From NCBI RefSeq assembly GCF_000816245.1, contig NZ_CP007769.1:280464-344463 (forward strand): 64,000 nt of DNA. The letters are read 5' to 3'. Below are positions 45,821 through 55,980 of the stretch, piece after piece (positions within the stretch are counted from its first letter, which is position 1; each line of letters starts with the position of its first letter). A program made the position numbers and the translations under genes. This stretch comes from Campylobacter sp. RM16704. Lineage in GTDB: Bacteria; Campylobacterota; Campylobacteria; Campylobacterales; Campylobacteraceae. The notes under the pieces are model-generated. The model did no database searches and was not told the DNA's origin. It saw only the letters and a program-made list of their open reading frames with translations.

Positions 45821-45887
45821 TTAAACCCTTAGTTTTAATATATTTTATCAAATTATTAATAAATTAATTATCTTAAAATGCTATTAA

Positions 45888-48514
45888 CTATAAATTATCT
45901 AATTTGTTTTTGATTTGTTCTTTTTCTCCACTACCAATAGTGCTTAAACGTAATAACGGAATATTGTATTTTTTTAGAATTGAGTTTTTTATTTTATCTC
46001 TTTCATATTGTTTGTTATTGTTGTTATGAAAACTATAACCATCTACTTCAATAGCAAGAATAAGATGTTTATCCATTTCATGATAAATTAAAAAATCAAT
46101 ATGCGTTAAAGCGTTATTGATGTATATTTTTTCCGTTGTGTCTAGCAAGTAAGTATCTTTTATTAATGTGCCAAGGCGAATATGATTAACAACTTTAAAG
46201 CTAGGATAATCTTGCAGTATCTCTAAAATAGTATGATAAGCTAAATTTTCAGAATCATATAAAGAAATTTTCTTCTTTCCTTTGAGATATTCTTTTCTTG
46301 CATTTTTGTTTGCATCATATAACAAATCAAAAATAGAATTAATATTACTTTTTACAACTTCAAAATTGTTATATTGTGCATAGCGTATGAAATCTGATAT
46401 ATTGCTTTTGGTATCTATAATTTCGGAATTTGTTACTAGATATAAAAATTTTTTAGCTCTAGTGATTGATACATTTAGCATCTTTGGATCGTCTATAAAA
46501 CTACTTGGCTTGTTATCGACAAGACTAATAATAATCCCATCTTTTTCTCTTCCTTGAAATTTATGTATAGTATCTACTTGAATATTTTTATCAAGATATG
46601 ATTTAAGTTCATCTTTTTGATTATTGTAAGGAGAAATAATTCCTAAATTTTTAAGCTCTATTTTTGTGTTTAATTCAGGAATAATTTCTTCTTTTATAAT
46701 TTCTATTTCTCTAAAATTGCAATTGTTTTTTGCATGATTACCTGCTTGTGTTAATATCACTTTAATTGCGTCGTTTTGATTATTATCTTCAGAGAAAATA
46801 AGCAGCTCGTTGTTGTAAAATTTTTTGTTACAAAAACCAATTATTTTAGGGTGACATCGATAGTGTTCTCTTAATAAAATTTTTGGAGAGTTACGAAAAA
46901 TTTTACACACTGAATCTAGGAAACTATGTGTTAAGTAATTATATTCCTCTTTAACATTAAATTGCTTGTTATAATTTTTAACTTTCTCTAAAATTTTTGA
47001 ATCTACAATATATGATAATTGCTTTTTATCTCCTACGATAACAGCATTTTTTGCAATACTTAGGGCTAATGCCCCAGTTACAATATCTACTTGAGAACTT
47101 TCATCTACGATAATATAGTCAAACAAGTTATCTTTCATATTTAATGAGCTGATGATAGAATGAGTTGTACTAAATATGATAGGGTATTGTCTTAAGAATT
47201 CATCGACATTTGTATTTAAATCTTCAAGAGTAAAAATTTTTCTTTTATTTTGATATTTTGAGACTAGATAATTTTTTAGGAATTTAATAGAGTTGTTTTG
47301 TAAATTTTTAATTTTATTTTCGTAATCTAATTGTACAAGTTTGTTTTTGCGTGCTTGGATATCATTTTTTAGTTCATTAATTGAATTGATGTAAAAATAA
47401 GATTCTAATGTTTGTAAAATTACTTCCTTTGTATTTTTAAAAAAACTAAAATTTGCAATACCATCAAATAAAATAATTTTTATTTTGTGAAAAAATGAAA
47501 TGTATTGTAATTCTTCTAGATAAACTTTTACTTTTAATATTTTTTTTGATGAAAAATTTAAGAATTTTTTATTTTGTATAGCATTAAAAAAATTTGTATA
47601 TTTTTTTTGAGTTTTAAATTCTTCTAAAAGTTCTTTGTCTTTAGCTAATTTATTTTGTAAGATGAATATTTCTTGTATATCTTGATTTAATTGATTTATG
47701 ATATTAGATGATATTGTGTTATCTTTGAAAGTATCAAAATTTTGCGGTAATTGAGGTTGGTTGCTAATAAAATTTTGTTTATTATCTGCTTTTCCTAAAG
47801 TAGCACAAAGAAAATCTAGATTATAGTTTTTTAATTTTTCAAAAACATTTTGTGTGGCTTCATTGTTATTAGAAACTACTGCAACATTTTTTCCTTGTGC
47901 AATAAGATTAGCAATGATATTTAAAATAGTTTGTGTTTTTCCAGTTCCTGGTGGTCCTTCTATGATACTAACTTGCGAATTTAAGGCATTTTTAACGGCT
48001 TGATATTGAGATTGATTTGTTCCAAATGGAAATAATAAAAAATCTCCATTGTATGATAATGTGTTAGCATTTTTTGTTAAATAAGCGTGTAATGCAGAAT
48101 GTTTGTTAATATTTTTAATTTTTTTGTAAGATCTTTCAATTATAGATTTTTCATTATCTTGTATAATCATTTCTCTTGCAATGCTTTGATAGTAGTTAAA
48201 AATATTATTATCTGTATGTGAGCTTTGTGATAAAGAAGATAAAATCAATTCTGTGCTATCGTCATTGTAAAATATTTTATAATAACAATCAAATTGTAAA
48301 ATGAATTTTATATTGCAAAAAATAATTCCATTTATTTGATTAGCATTTATTTTTTAGGATTGTCGTAAATTTTACAAGTATTGATATTATAGTTATAAAT
48401 TTTCTCTGATGTATTAAATTTAATTGATATTGTTTGCTCGCATTTTTTAAATGAATAAATTTTTTCTGTTTCATCTTTACCTTTAATGATTATTAGAAAT
48501 TTTTCTATATCCAT
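45888..48514 (-). pseudogene. SF1 helicase with C-terminal DUF2726/PD-(D/E)XK-like nuclease domain, frameshifted
   Basis: The main ORF (45888-48248, nominal TTG start, 786 aa) has Walker A EGPPGTGKTQTILN, Walker B IVDESSQVDI, VGDKKQLSYI, TIHKFQGREKDGIII and NVSITRAKKFLYLV, all SF1 helicase motifs, with a long helical insertion. The end (THIDFLIYHEMDKHLILAIE, then VDGYSFH) looks like a DUF2726 nuclease. The missing N-terminus is a separate 55-aa frame at 48347-48514 starting MDIEKFLIIIKGKDETEK. One more A in the six-A run (48350-48355) would join them through NPKKINANQING. It is either a recent frameshift or a homopolymer switch. A defence role is inferred from the neighbours. Confidence 0.75.
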
Positions 48515-48635
48515 TTTTAGTCCATAAGTGCTATGCTTTACTATCTATTGTATTTTATTTAATTTTTTTTAAAATAAAGTTATACTTACAAATATTATAT
48601 AAATTTAAATCAAAGGTCTTAAAAATTTAAAAGTT

Positions 48636-50948
48636 ATGAATGCTAAATTATTTTCAGAAGATGATACTAGAGTTAAACTCATAGATGTAAAACTTCACGC
48701 TAGTTCTTGGAGTGAAGAAAATATCATAAGAAATTATTATTTTACCGATGGGCGTAAGCTTATAGGAAATAAAAGAGGCGAAAGGAAATTTGCAGATTAT
48801 TTGCTGAAATTTCAAAACAATAATCTTGCCATCATAGAAGCTAAAAAATTTAGCAAAGATCCTTTAGATGGCTTGTCTCAAGGCATAGAATATGCCAGAA
48901 TTTTAAATGTAGCATTTGTATACAGCACTAATGGCGATAAAATTTATGAATACAACCTAAAAACTTCAAGCGGTGAGTATATAGAAAAATTTCCAACCCC
49001 AAATGAGCTTTTTGCTAGGATTTATGGAAATTTAAAAGAATGGCAATACAAGCTTTTATCACAGCGAGAATTATACATACCCCAAAAAGGATTAAGGTAT
49101 TATCAAAAGATTGCAGTTGATAAAGTCATAGAAGCTTTAATTAATGGCAAAAATAGAATTTTACTCACTCTTGCTACAGGTACAGGTAAAACCACCATAG
49201 CTTTTGCTTTGTGTTATCGTTTGCTTGAAGCTAGGTGGAATAAAACAAATCAAGACAAAAAACCTAAGATATTATTTTTATGTGATAGGGTGAGTTTGAG
49301 AGATCAAGCTTTAGGAGAGTTTAATCCTATAGAAGGTGATTGCGTGGCAGTGAGTGCGCAAGAGCTGAGAAAAAATAATGGTAGAGTGCCTACAAGTGCA
49401 AATGTGTTTTTTGGAATTTACCAAAGTCTAGCTTCAAATTCAAAAGAACAAGAAAACGCTAATGAAGAGCAAGAAAGCAAATTCTACTTACAATACCCCA
49501 AAGACTTTTTTGATCTTATCATCATCGATGAATGTCACAGAGGTGGAGCGAATGAAGAGGGTAGCTGGGCAGGGGTGCTAGAGTATTTTTCATCGGCTAC
49601 GCATTTAGGACTTACTGCTACGCCTAAAAAAAGTGATAATGTAGATACTTATAGGTATTTTGGTGAGAGTATATATGAGTATAGTCTTAAAGATGGCATA
49701 GAAGATGGTTTTTTAACTCCTTATAAAGTTAAGCGTGTTACGACTACGCTTAGCGAAGGCTATGTGTATAACCCTGATGATATCATAGAAGGTGAGTTAG
49801 AAAAAGGCTTTTATAAGATCAATGAATTTGAAAGAAATATTCACTTACCTCAATACAACGATTTTCTAGCTAAAGAAATTTTAAAGCTCATCAACCCTAT
49901 GGACAAAACCATCATCTTTTGTGCTAACCAAGCCCATGCAAGTGAAGTAAAAAGAGCCATTGATAAATTTAAAAGTGTAAAAAGAGATGACTACTGCGTG
50001 AGGGTTACAAGCGATGAGGGTAAAATAGGGCTTGAGTACTTAAAGCAGTTTCAAGATAATGACAAAAGCTACCCTGTGATACTCACTAGTTCTAAAATGC
50101 TAACCACAGGAGTAGATGCTAGAAATGTCCGCAACATAGTGCTTTTGGCAAATATAGGTTCTATCATAGAATTTAAGCAAATCATCGGAAGAGGCACTAG
50201 GGTGTATGAGGGAAAAGACTTTTTTACTATACTAGATTTTACCGGAGTAACAAGACTTTTTTATGATCCTAAATGGGATGGTGAGCAGATCAAAGATGAA
50301 GAAAAAACCGAGGTAAAAACTATACAAAACAAAAGAGAGCAAAGCAACCCTAAAGAAGCAACCAAGCAAAAAGAAGTCACCGTGCATTTAAAAGGCACAA
50401 AACTAAAAGTGCTTGATATAACGACAAGCTACATAGGAGATAGCGACAAGCCACTTAGCACAAAAGAATTTTTGGAATTTTTAGTAGGAAAGCTAGCAGA
50501 ATTTTATAACGATGAGACAAGGTTACGCGAGATTTGGAGTAACCAAGCAAGCAGGAAAGAATTTTTACAAAAACTTGAAAAGGACCGCATAAGCGAGCAG
50601 GTTTTGGAAGAATTGACAGTGATTTTTGAGCAAAAAGACTGCGATGTGTATGATGTGCTAGCACACTTAAGCTTTAACAGCGAGATAAAAACACGCCATG
50701 AACGCGTGCTAAATGTAAAAAATAGTGCATTTTTAAAACGCTTCCAAAAAGAAAAAGCCTTAAAGCTTGTGGAATTTTTACTAGATAGGTATCAAGAGTA
50801 TGGCATAAAAGACTTTGATAGTGGGTTAAAAACACTTATAGATCTTAGCTCTTTAGGTAGCGTAAAAGAGCTAGTGAGTGAATTTGAAGGTATGGAGAAT
50901 TTAAAACAATGCATTGATGATTTACAAAGGGAGATTTATTTAAATTAA
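48636..50948 (+). CDS. hsdR: Type I restriction enzyme R subunit
   Basis: A 770-aa HsdR. The N-terminal nuclease core (RKFADYLLKFQNNNLAIIEAK, with the catalytic E-x-K) is followed by the SF2 translocase: TLATGTGKTTIAFAL, IIIDECHRGG, GLTATPKKSD and ITSSKML-type motif region, ending in QIIGRGTRVYEGKDF. It is the first gene of a plus-strand operon with hsdS and hsdM, between which other genes are interposed. In C. jejuni the same locus (recalled as Cj1549c-Cj1553c) also carries variable genes between hsdR and hsdS. Confidence 0.95.
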   Translation: MNAKLFSEDDTRVKLIDVKLHASSWSEENIIRNYYFTDGRKLIGNKRGERKFADYLLKFQNNNLAIIEAKKFSKDPLDGLSQGIEYARILNVAFVYSTNGDKIYEYNLKTSSGEYIEKFPTPNELFARIYGNLKEWQYKLLSQRELYIPQKGLRYYQKIAVDKVIEALINGKNRILLTLATGTGKTTIAFALCYRLLEARWNKTNQDKKPKILFLCDRVSLRDQALGEFNPIEGDCVAVSAQELRKNNGRVPTSANVFFGIYQSLASNSKEQENANEEQESKFYLQYPKDFFDLIIIDECHRGGANEEGSWAGVLEYFSSATHLGLTATPKKSDNVDTYRYFGESIYEYSLKDGIEDGFLTPYKVKRVTTTLSEGYVYNPDDIIEGELEKGFYKINEFERNIHLPQYNDFLAKEILKLINPMDKTIIFCANQAHASEVKRAIDKFKSVKRDDYCVRVTSDEGKIGLEYLKQFQDNDKSYPVILTSSKMLTTGVDARNVRNIVLLANIGSIIEFKQIIGRGTRVYEGKDFFTILDFTGVTRLFYDPKWDGEQIKDEEKTEVKTIQNKREQSNPKEATKQKEVTVHLKGTKLKVLDITTSYIGDSDKPLSTKEFLEFLVGKLAEFYNDETRLREIWSNQASRKEFLQKLEKDRISEQVLEELTVIFEQKDCDVYDVLAHLSFNSEIKTRHERVLNVKNSAFLKRFQKEKALKLVEFLLDRYQEYGIKDFDSGLKTLIDLSSLGSVKELVSEFEGMENLKQCIDDLQREIYLN

Positions 50949-50958
50949 AGGAGAGAAA

Positions 50959-51555
50959 ATGGAACACAAAGAAATTTATTCAAGAATTTTAGATATTCAT
51001 AAGCACATCTTTGAACAACTAAAATTTGCAGAAACTAAAAATAATATTTTATTAGTCTTTATTGTGGCTTTTATAGTTATGGGTGTTAGATTTTTGCAAT
51101 CATCAAATAGCTATGCAGATATCAGAGTGCTTGTAAATTTTATGCTAATAATATTGTTATGTGCTGCTTTTGAGTTGTTATTATCTTTTAAGCCTGTTTT
51201 AAATAATAAAGAGAAAAAATATAATTTTCTAGTTCGTATATACATGTATTTTACAAAATCAAAAAACAATTCTAATCCGTGTAATATATATTTCTTTAAA
51301 GATTTGGCAAGAATTAACAGCAAAGAATTAATGGAGGTTATTATTAGAGACTTAAATGATAATACAGAAAAAGAAAAAATTCAAAATGATAAAATTATTA
51401 ATGATTTGCTAAATCAAATTTGTGTACTATCGTTAATTACCTTAAATAAACATAAATGCTTTTTAAATTCATTTTTTTACATAGCGCTGTTATTTATATG
51501 TTTTTTTATTATTATAATTATAGAATTTTTTTCCATCATAATAAAAATATTTTAA
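50959..51555 (+). CDS. PycTM-like membrane effector of a Pycsar system (DUF5706-like)
   Basis: A 198-aa protein with an amphipathic N-terminus and two membrane helices (about residues 30-46 and 55-77) plus a third hydrophobic stretch at 166-198. The segment HIFEQLKFAETKNNILLVF, with K-x-A-E-T-K-N before the first helix, is typical of the Pycsar transmembrane effectors (PycTM), which damage the membrane on binding cCMP or cUMP. The nucleotide cyclase gene lies 14 bases downstream on the same strand. The assignment rests on sequence pattern plus this pairing. Confidence 0.75.
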   Translation: MEHKEIYSRILDIHKHIFEQLKFAETKNNILLVFIVAFIVMGVRFLQSSNSYADIRVLVNFMLIILLCAAFELLLSFKPVLNNKEKKYNFLVRIYMYFTKSKNNSNPCNIYFFKDLARINSKELMEVIIRDLNDNTEKEKIQNDKIINDLLNQICVLSLITLNKHKCFLNSFFYIALLFICFFIIIIIEFFSIIIKIF

Positions 51556-51569
51556 AAAAAGGAGCAAGA

Positions 51570-52208
51570 ATGGATTATATAGAAAAAATAAATGAGTTAT
51601 ATAACAAAATAACAACTTCTAAAAATATTGAATTTGAAAAATACAACACCATAAATACAAATAATATCCAATTAGAAACCAATAAAGTTGCTGTTATAGA
51701 TGATGTTACATGTGTATTTGTGGATATGGAAAATTCGACAAAAATGGCTATAGGACAAATTGATAAAGCATTAAATATTCAAATACCATATATAAGAGCT
51801 TTAGTGGAAATTTTCCAATTACATAATGCTAAATATATTGATATACAAGGTGATGGCGGATTTGCATTATTCGATGGAAATAATTCGAAGAGCAATGGAA
51901 TATGTGTAGCTGCAATGATAAATACATTATTCAATGTAAAATTAAATATGAATATTAGGATAGGTATAGATTGCGGAACAGTGTATGTGAAAAAAGCAGG
52001 AAAAAGAGGTGAAAATAAAGAAATTTGGCTAGGAAGACCTGTTTGTTTGGCATCAAAATTATGCAATATAGATCTTAATACCATACCTTATCATATTAGA
52101 TTTAGTAAAGATATTTCCTCTTCTAATGTTTTAATAAAAATTAATCAAATAAGATACAATTCAATAAATAATCTTGGTTGTGTATACGCTTCAGATTTTC
52201 CTATCTAA
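51570..52208 (+). CDS. Class III nucleotide cyclase, PycC-like (pyrimidine cyclase of Pycsar)
   Basis: A 212-aa single-domain class III cyclase. The metal-binding aspartates sit in VFVDMENST (Asp52) and IQGDGGFALF (Asp95). In GRPVCLASKL (155-164) Cys159 takes the place where many class III cyclases have the transition-state Asn, and Lys163 the Arg. ATG 51570 has a strong AAGGAG site; the longer open frame overlaps the effector gene and is non-conserved. Paired with a PycTM-like effector, it fits Pycsar, where phage infection triggers cCMP or cUMP synthesis. Which base it uses cannot be read here. Confidence 0.78.
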   Translation: MDYIEKINELYNKITTSKNIEFEKYNTINTNNIQLETNKVAVIDDVTCVFVDMENSTKMAIGQIDKALNIQIPYIRALVEIFQLHNAKYIDIQGDGGFALFDGNNSKSNGICVAAMINTLFNVKLNMNIRIGIDCGTVYVKKAGKRGENKEIWLGRPVCLASKLCNIDLNTIPYHIRFSKDISSSNVLIKINQIRYNSINNLGCVYASDFPI

Positions 52209-52214
52209 GATATA

Positions 52215-53381
52215 ATGAAAACTAAAACTTGGAAAATAAATAAATTAGAAAAAGTATGTGAAATTTTGGACAATAAAAGAGTTCCAATTTCACAAAAAGA
52301 TAGAATAAGAGGAATTTATCCTTATTATGGTGCTTCAGGTATAGTTGATTATATTGATAGATATATATTTGATGAAGAATTGGTGTTAATTGGAGAAGAT
52401 GGAGCAAAGTGGGGTGCTTTTGAGAATTCAGCCTTTATTGCGAGTAGAAAATATTGGGTTAATAATCACGCACATATTTTAAAGCCAAATAATGAGACGT
52501 TGATAAATAAATTTTTAGTTTATTTTTTAAATTATTCTAATTTAGAAAAGTATATTACAGGAGCAACTGTTAAAAAGCTTAATCAGCAAAAACTTAAACA
52601 AATCGAAATACCTTTACCACCTTTACAAGAGCAAGAAAGGATAGTGGGGATTTTAGATGAGAGTTTTGCAAAGATAGATGAAAGTATTAAAATCTTAGAG
52701 CAAGATTTGCTTAATTTAGATGAGTTAATGCAAAGTGCTTTACAAAAGGCTTTCAATCCATTAAAAGACAATGCTAAGGAAAACTACAAACTCCCACAAG
52801 GTTGGGAATGGAAAAGCTTAGGGGATATTTGCGAAATTATAGGTGGTGGCACTCCATCGAAACAAATAAAACAATATTGGGAAAATGGAACGATTAAATG
52901 GGCTACTGTAAGAGACATGAATACAGAAACTATTGAAGATACAGAATTTCGTATTACAAACTTAGGCTTAGACAATAGTTCTACAAATATTATTAATCAG
53001 GATTTTATATTAATTGCAACTAGGGTTGGATTAGGGAAAGTTTGTTTAGTAAAAGACACTTTAGCTATTAATCAAGACTTAAAGGGAATATTGCCACACA
53101 AATCACTGAATAAAAAATATTTATTTTATTTTTTTAAGAAAAACAAAGATTTTTTAATAGAAAACGGTATAGGTGCTACTGTCAAGGGTGTATCAGTAGA
53201 CTTTATCAAATCCCTACAAACCCCACTACCCCCACTCAAAGAGCAAGAGCAAATCACTTCTTATCTAGATGAGCTTTCTTCTCATGTAAAAAATTTAAAG
53301 CAAAACTATCAAATGCAGATAAAGAACCTACAAGAGCTTAAAAAATCATTGCTAGATAGAGCTTTTAAAGGAAGATTATAA
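52215..53381 (+). CDS. hsdS: Type I restriction-modification specificity subunit
   Basis: A 388-aa HsdS with two target-recognition domains: the first starts WKINKLEKVCEILDNKRVP, the second GWEWKSLGDICEIIGGGTP. Each is followed by a conserved helical spacer with the PLPPLQEQERIVGILDE and PLPPLKEQEQITSYLDE motifs. Together they read the two halves of a bipartite DNA site that cannot be predicted here. It starts 6 bases after the cyclase gene, so the Pycsar genes are embedded in the hsd operon. Confidence 0.93.
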   Translation: MKTKTWKINKLEKVCEILDNKRVPISQKDRIRGIYPYYGASGIVDYIDRYIFDEELVLIGEDGAKWGAFENSAFIASRKYWVNNHAHILKPNNETLINKFLVYFLNYSNLEKYITGATVKKLNQQKLKQIEIPLPPLQEQERIVGILDESFAKIDESIKILEQDLLNLDELMQSALQKAFNPLKDNAKENYKLPQGWEWKSLGDICEIIGGGTPSKQIKQYWENGTIKWATVRDMNTETIEDTEFRITNLGLDNSSTNIINQDFILIATRVGLGKVCLVKDTLAINQDLKGILPHKSLNKKYLFYFFKKNKDFLIENGIGATVKGVSVDFIKSLQTPLPPLKEQEQITSYLDELSSHVKNLKQNYQMQIKNLQELKKSLLDRAFKGRL

Positions 53382-53382
53382 A

Positions 53383-53451
53383 TGTTAAAAATTCTATCAA
53401 ATTTTAACACATTAGCTAGATATGTTAAAAATTTTTGATTTTTTTAACATA
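53383..53451. promoter_or_regulatory. Two TGTTAAAA-type inverted repeats upstream of the rhuM-like gene
   Basis: First repeat TGTTAAAA/TTTTAACA (53383-53390 and 53402-53409); second TATGTTAAAAA/TTTTTAACATA (53421-53431 and 53441-53451) with perfect 11-bp arms. They fill the 87-base gap between hsdS and the next gene and look like tandem operators. Confidence 0.55.
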
Positions 53452-53468
53452 TTTTTTGAAGGATAAAA

Positions 53469-54497
53469 ATGCAAAAAAATATAAAACGAAATCTTGCTAT
53501 GGATTTTTTAAGCTTTAGCTTGGAAAATCAGGAAGATTTTTTAGAAGTGATTTATAAAGATGATGATATATGGCTTAGCGTATCTTTAATGGCTAAACTA
53601 TTTGAATGTTCTAGTGATAATATTTATTTACATCTTAGTAATATCTATAAAGAAAATGAGCTTGATAAAAATTCAACTTCCGAGGAAATCTCGGTAGTTC
53701 AAAAAGAAGGAAAAAGAGAAGTTAAAAGGAAGATAGCATTTTATAATCTTGATGTTATTATAAGTGTAGGGTATAGAATAAATTCTTATAAAGCCACAAA
53801 GTTTAGACAATGGGCTACAGCAATCTTAAAGCAATTTAGCATTAAAGGGTATGTGTTAGATAAAGAGCGTCTGAAAAATGGTAGTGTGATAAATAAAAAC
53901 TATTTTGATGAACTCTTAGAAGAAATCAGAGAAATAAGAGCTAGCGAAAGGTTGTTTTATCAAAAGATAACAGATATTTATACAACAGCGATTGATTATG
54001 ACAAAAACGATGAATTGACTAAAGAGTTTTTTGCTAGTGTGCAAAATAAACTCCATTTTGCTACACATGGACACACTGCAGCAGAGCTTATAAAACAAAG
54101 AGCAGATCATAAAAAAGAAAATATGGGACTTTATACATGGAAAAACGCCCCTGAAGGAAAAATTTTACAAAGTGATGTGGTGATTGCCAAAAATTATCTT
54201 AGTCAAGATGAGCTTTTGGAATTAAATCGTATAGTTGGTATGTATCTTGACTATGCTGAAGATAGAGCAAAGAAAAATATAGCTATGACTATGCAAGATT
54301 GGAAAGATAGATTAGATATTTTTTTAGAGTTTAACGAAAGAGAAATTTTAAAAGATAATGGCAAAATAAGTAAAAAATTAGCAGATGATTTTGCTAAGGA
54401 AGAATTTTATAAGTTTAGAGTTATTCAAGATAAAAACTACAAGTCTGATTTTGACAAGGTTATTTTAAAAGCTTTAAAGGATAAAAATGCAAAATAA
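53469..54497 (+). CDS. RhuM-family protein (M-linked accessory gene of the R-M locus)
   Basis: A 342-aa RhuM-family protein, with an N-terminal KilA/Bro-like part (DIWLSVSLMAKLFECSSDNI, VGYRINSYKATKFRQWATAI) and a C-terminal region with FFASVQNKLHFATHGHTAAE and GMYLDYAEDRAKKNIAMTM, both usual for this family. RhuM was named in a Salmonella pathogenicity island; the biochemical function is unknown. Many members sit in type I R-M loci, as here, where the gene lies between hsdS and hsdM and overlaps hsdM by 11 bp. Confidence 0.85.
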   Translation: MQKNIKRNLAMDFLSFSLENQEDFLEVIYKDDDIWLSVSLMAKLFECSSDNIYLHLSNIYKENELDKNSTSEEISVVQKEGKREVKRKIAFYNLDVIISVGYRINSYKATKFRQWATAILKQFSIKGYVLDKERLKNGSVINKNYFDELLEEIREIRASERLFYQKITDIYTTAIDYDKNDELTKEFFASVQNKLHFATHGHTAAELIKQRADHKKENMGLYTWKNAPEGKILQSDVVIAKNYLSQDELLELNRIVGMYLDYAEDRAKKNIAMTMQDWKDRLDIFLEFNEREILKDNGKISKKLADDFAKEEFYKFRVIQDKNYKSDFDKVILKALKDKNAK

Positions 54498-55980
54498 AAT
54501 CGATAAAATCACAGATATTCTAAGACGCGATGATGGCATAAGCGGTGCTATGCATTATAGTGAGCAGATTAGTTGGGTGCTTTTTTTGAAATTTTTAGAT
54601 GATTATGAAGAAGAGTTAAAGCTAGAAGCTGAGTTAGATGAAAAGCCTTATAAGGCTATTTTGCAAGAAAAATTCAGTTGGAGAGCTTGGGCAGCACCTA
54701 AAACAAGCGAAGGAAAGCTTGATGTAAAAAATGCTTTAAGTGGAAGTGATTTGCTAAGCTTTGTAAATGATGAGCTTTTTCCATACCTAAAAAGTTTTAA
54801 AGATAATGAAAATTTCAAAAGCATAGAGTATAAGATAGGCGGAATTTTTGAATTTATAGACAACCGCATAGCTAATGGCCATACTTTAAGAGAAGTTATA
54901 AATTTAGTCGATGAGCTAAGTTTTAGCAAAGAAAGTGATGTATTTGCTTTAGGTGAGGTTTATGAGAAGCTTTTAAAAGACATGGGAAGCGATGGGGGAA
55001 ATAGCGGGGAGTTTTATACCCCAAGACCTTTGGTTAGAGCCATGGTGGAGGTGCTAGACCCTAAAGCAAAAGAGAGAATTTATGATCCTGCGTGTGGGAG
55101 TTGTGGGTTTTTAGTAGAGAGTTTTTTGCATATTCTTTATGAAGATAGGGCAAAAAAGAAAAAAGCAAATTTGAGTGTGGAAGAACTTGAATTTTTACAA
55201 AATGATGCCTTGTTTGGCAAAGAAAAAACCCCGCTAAGTTATGCAATGGGCGTGATGAATATGATCTTACATGAGGTTAAGTCCCCAAATATCATCAAAA
55301 CCAATACTCTAAATAAAAAAATCACAGACATAACTGAAAATGAAAAATACGAAGTGATTTTGGCAAATCCTCCTTTTGGTGGCAAAGAAAAAGATCAAAT
55401 TCAAAATAACTTTCCTATAAAATCAAATGCTACTGAGCTTTTGTTCTTACAGCATATTTTAAAGTCTTTGAAAAATAACGGAAGATGTGCTATAGTAGTG
55501 CCTGAAGGAGTGCTTTTTCAAAACTCAAATGCCTTTGTGAGCGTAAAAAAAGACTTGCTAGAAAATTTTAATCTCGAATGTGTTTTAAGCTTGCCAAGTG
55601 GGGTATTTTTGCCTTATAGTGCAGTAAAAACTAATGTGCTTTTTTTCTCTAAAGGACAAAGAAGCATTTGTGGTGAAAATGATGAGAGCGTATATTACTA
55701 TGAGCTCGTGCCACCTTTTAAATTGACTAAAAACAAACCTTTAGAATACACGCATTTGCAAGAATTTTTAAAATGTTATAAAGAAAGAAAAGTCACGGCT
55801 AATTCTTACTTGGTAAGTAAAAAAGAACTTGAAGAAAGAAATTATGATTTAAGTGCTAAAAATCCAAACGTAAAAGAAGAAAAAACTTTGCGTGAAGTGA
55901 GTGAAATTTTAAGCGAGTTAGAGCAAAATCAAAAACAAGCAAAAATACTTTTTGAAAAAATTCAAAAAGCACTAACTTAA
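54487..55980 (+). CDS. hsdM: Type I restriction-modification methyltransferase subunit
   Basis: A 497-aa N6-adenine methyltransferase. The N-terminal helical HsdM domain (DKITDILRRDDGISGAMHYS) is followed by EFYTPRPLVRAMVEVLDP and the SAM-binding YDPACGSCGFLVE, and by the catalytic NPPFGGKEKD. It forms the methylase with HsdS and the nuclease with HsdR. The gene ends 4 bp into the convergent moeA gene, marking the edge of the defence region. Confidence 0.95.
   Translation: MQNKIDKITDILRRDDGISGAMHYSEQISWVLFLKFLDDYEEELKLEAELDEKPYKAILQEKFSWRAWAAPKTSEGKLDVKNALSGSDLLSFVNDELFPYLKSFKDNENFKSIEYKIGGIFEFIDNRIANGHTLREVINLVDELSFSKESDVFALGEVYEKLLKDMGSDGGNSGEFYTPRPLVRAMVEVLDPKAKERIYDPACGSCGFLVESFLHILYEDRAKKKKANLSVEELEFLQNDALFGKEKTPLSYAMGVMNMILHEVKSPNIIKTNTLNKKITDITENEKYEVILANPPFGGKEKDQIQNNFPIKSNATELLFLQHILKSLKNNGRCAIVVPEGVLFQNSNAFVSVKKDLLENFNLECVLSLPSGVFLPYSAVKTNVLFFSKGQRSICGENDESVYYYELVPPFKLTKNKPLEYTHLQEFLKCYKERKVTANSYLVSKKELEERNYDLSAKNPNVKEEKTLREVSEILSELEQNQKQAKILFEKIQKALT

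Noticed and set aside
51456-51569. N-terminal extension of the cyclase in the long open frame
   Set aside because: It overlaps the effector gene in another frame, is not cyclase-like, and the strong AAGGAG lies before ATG 51570.
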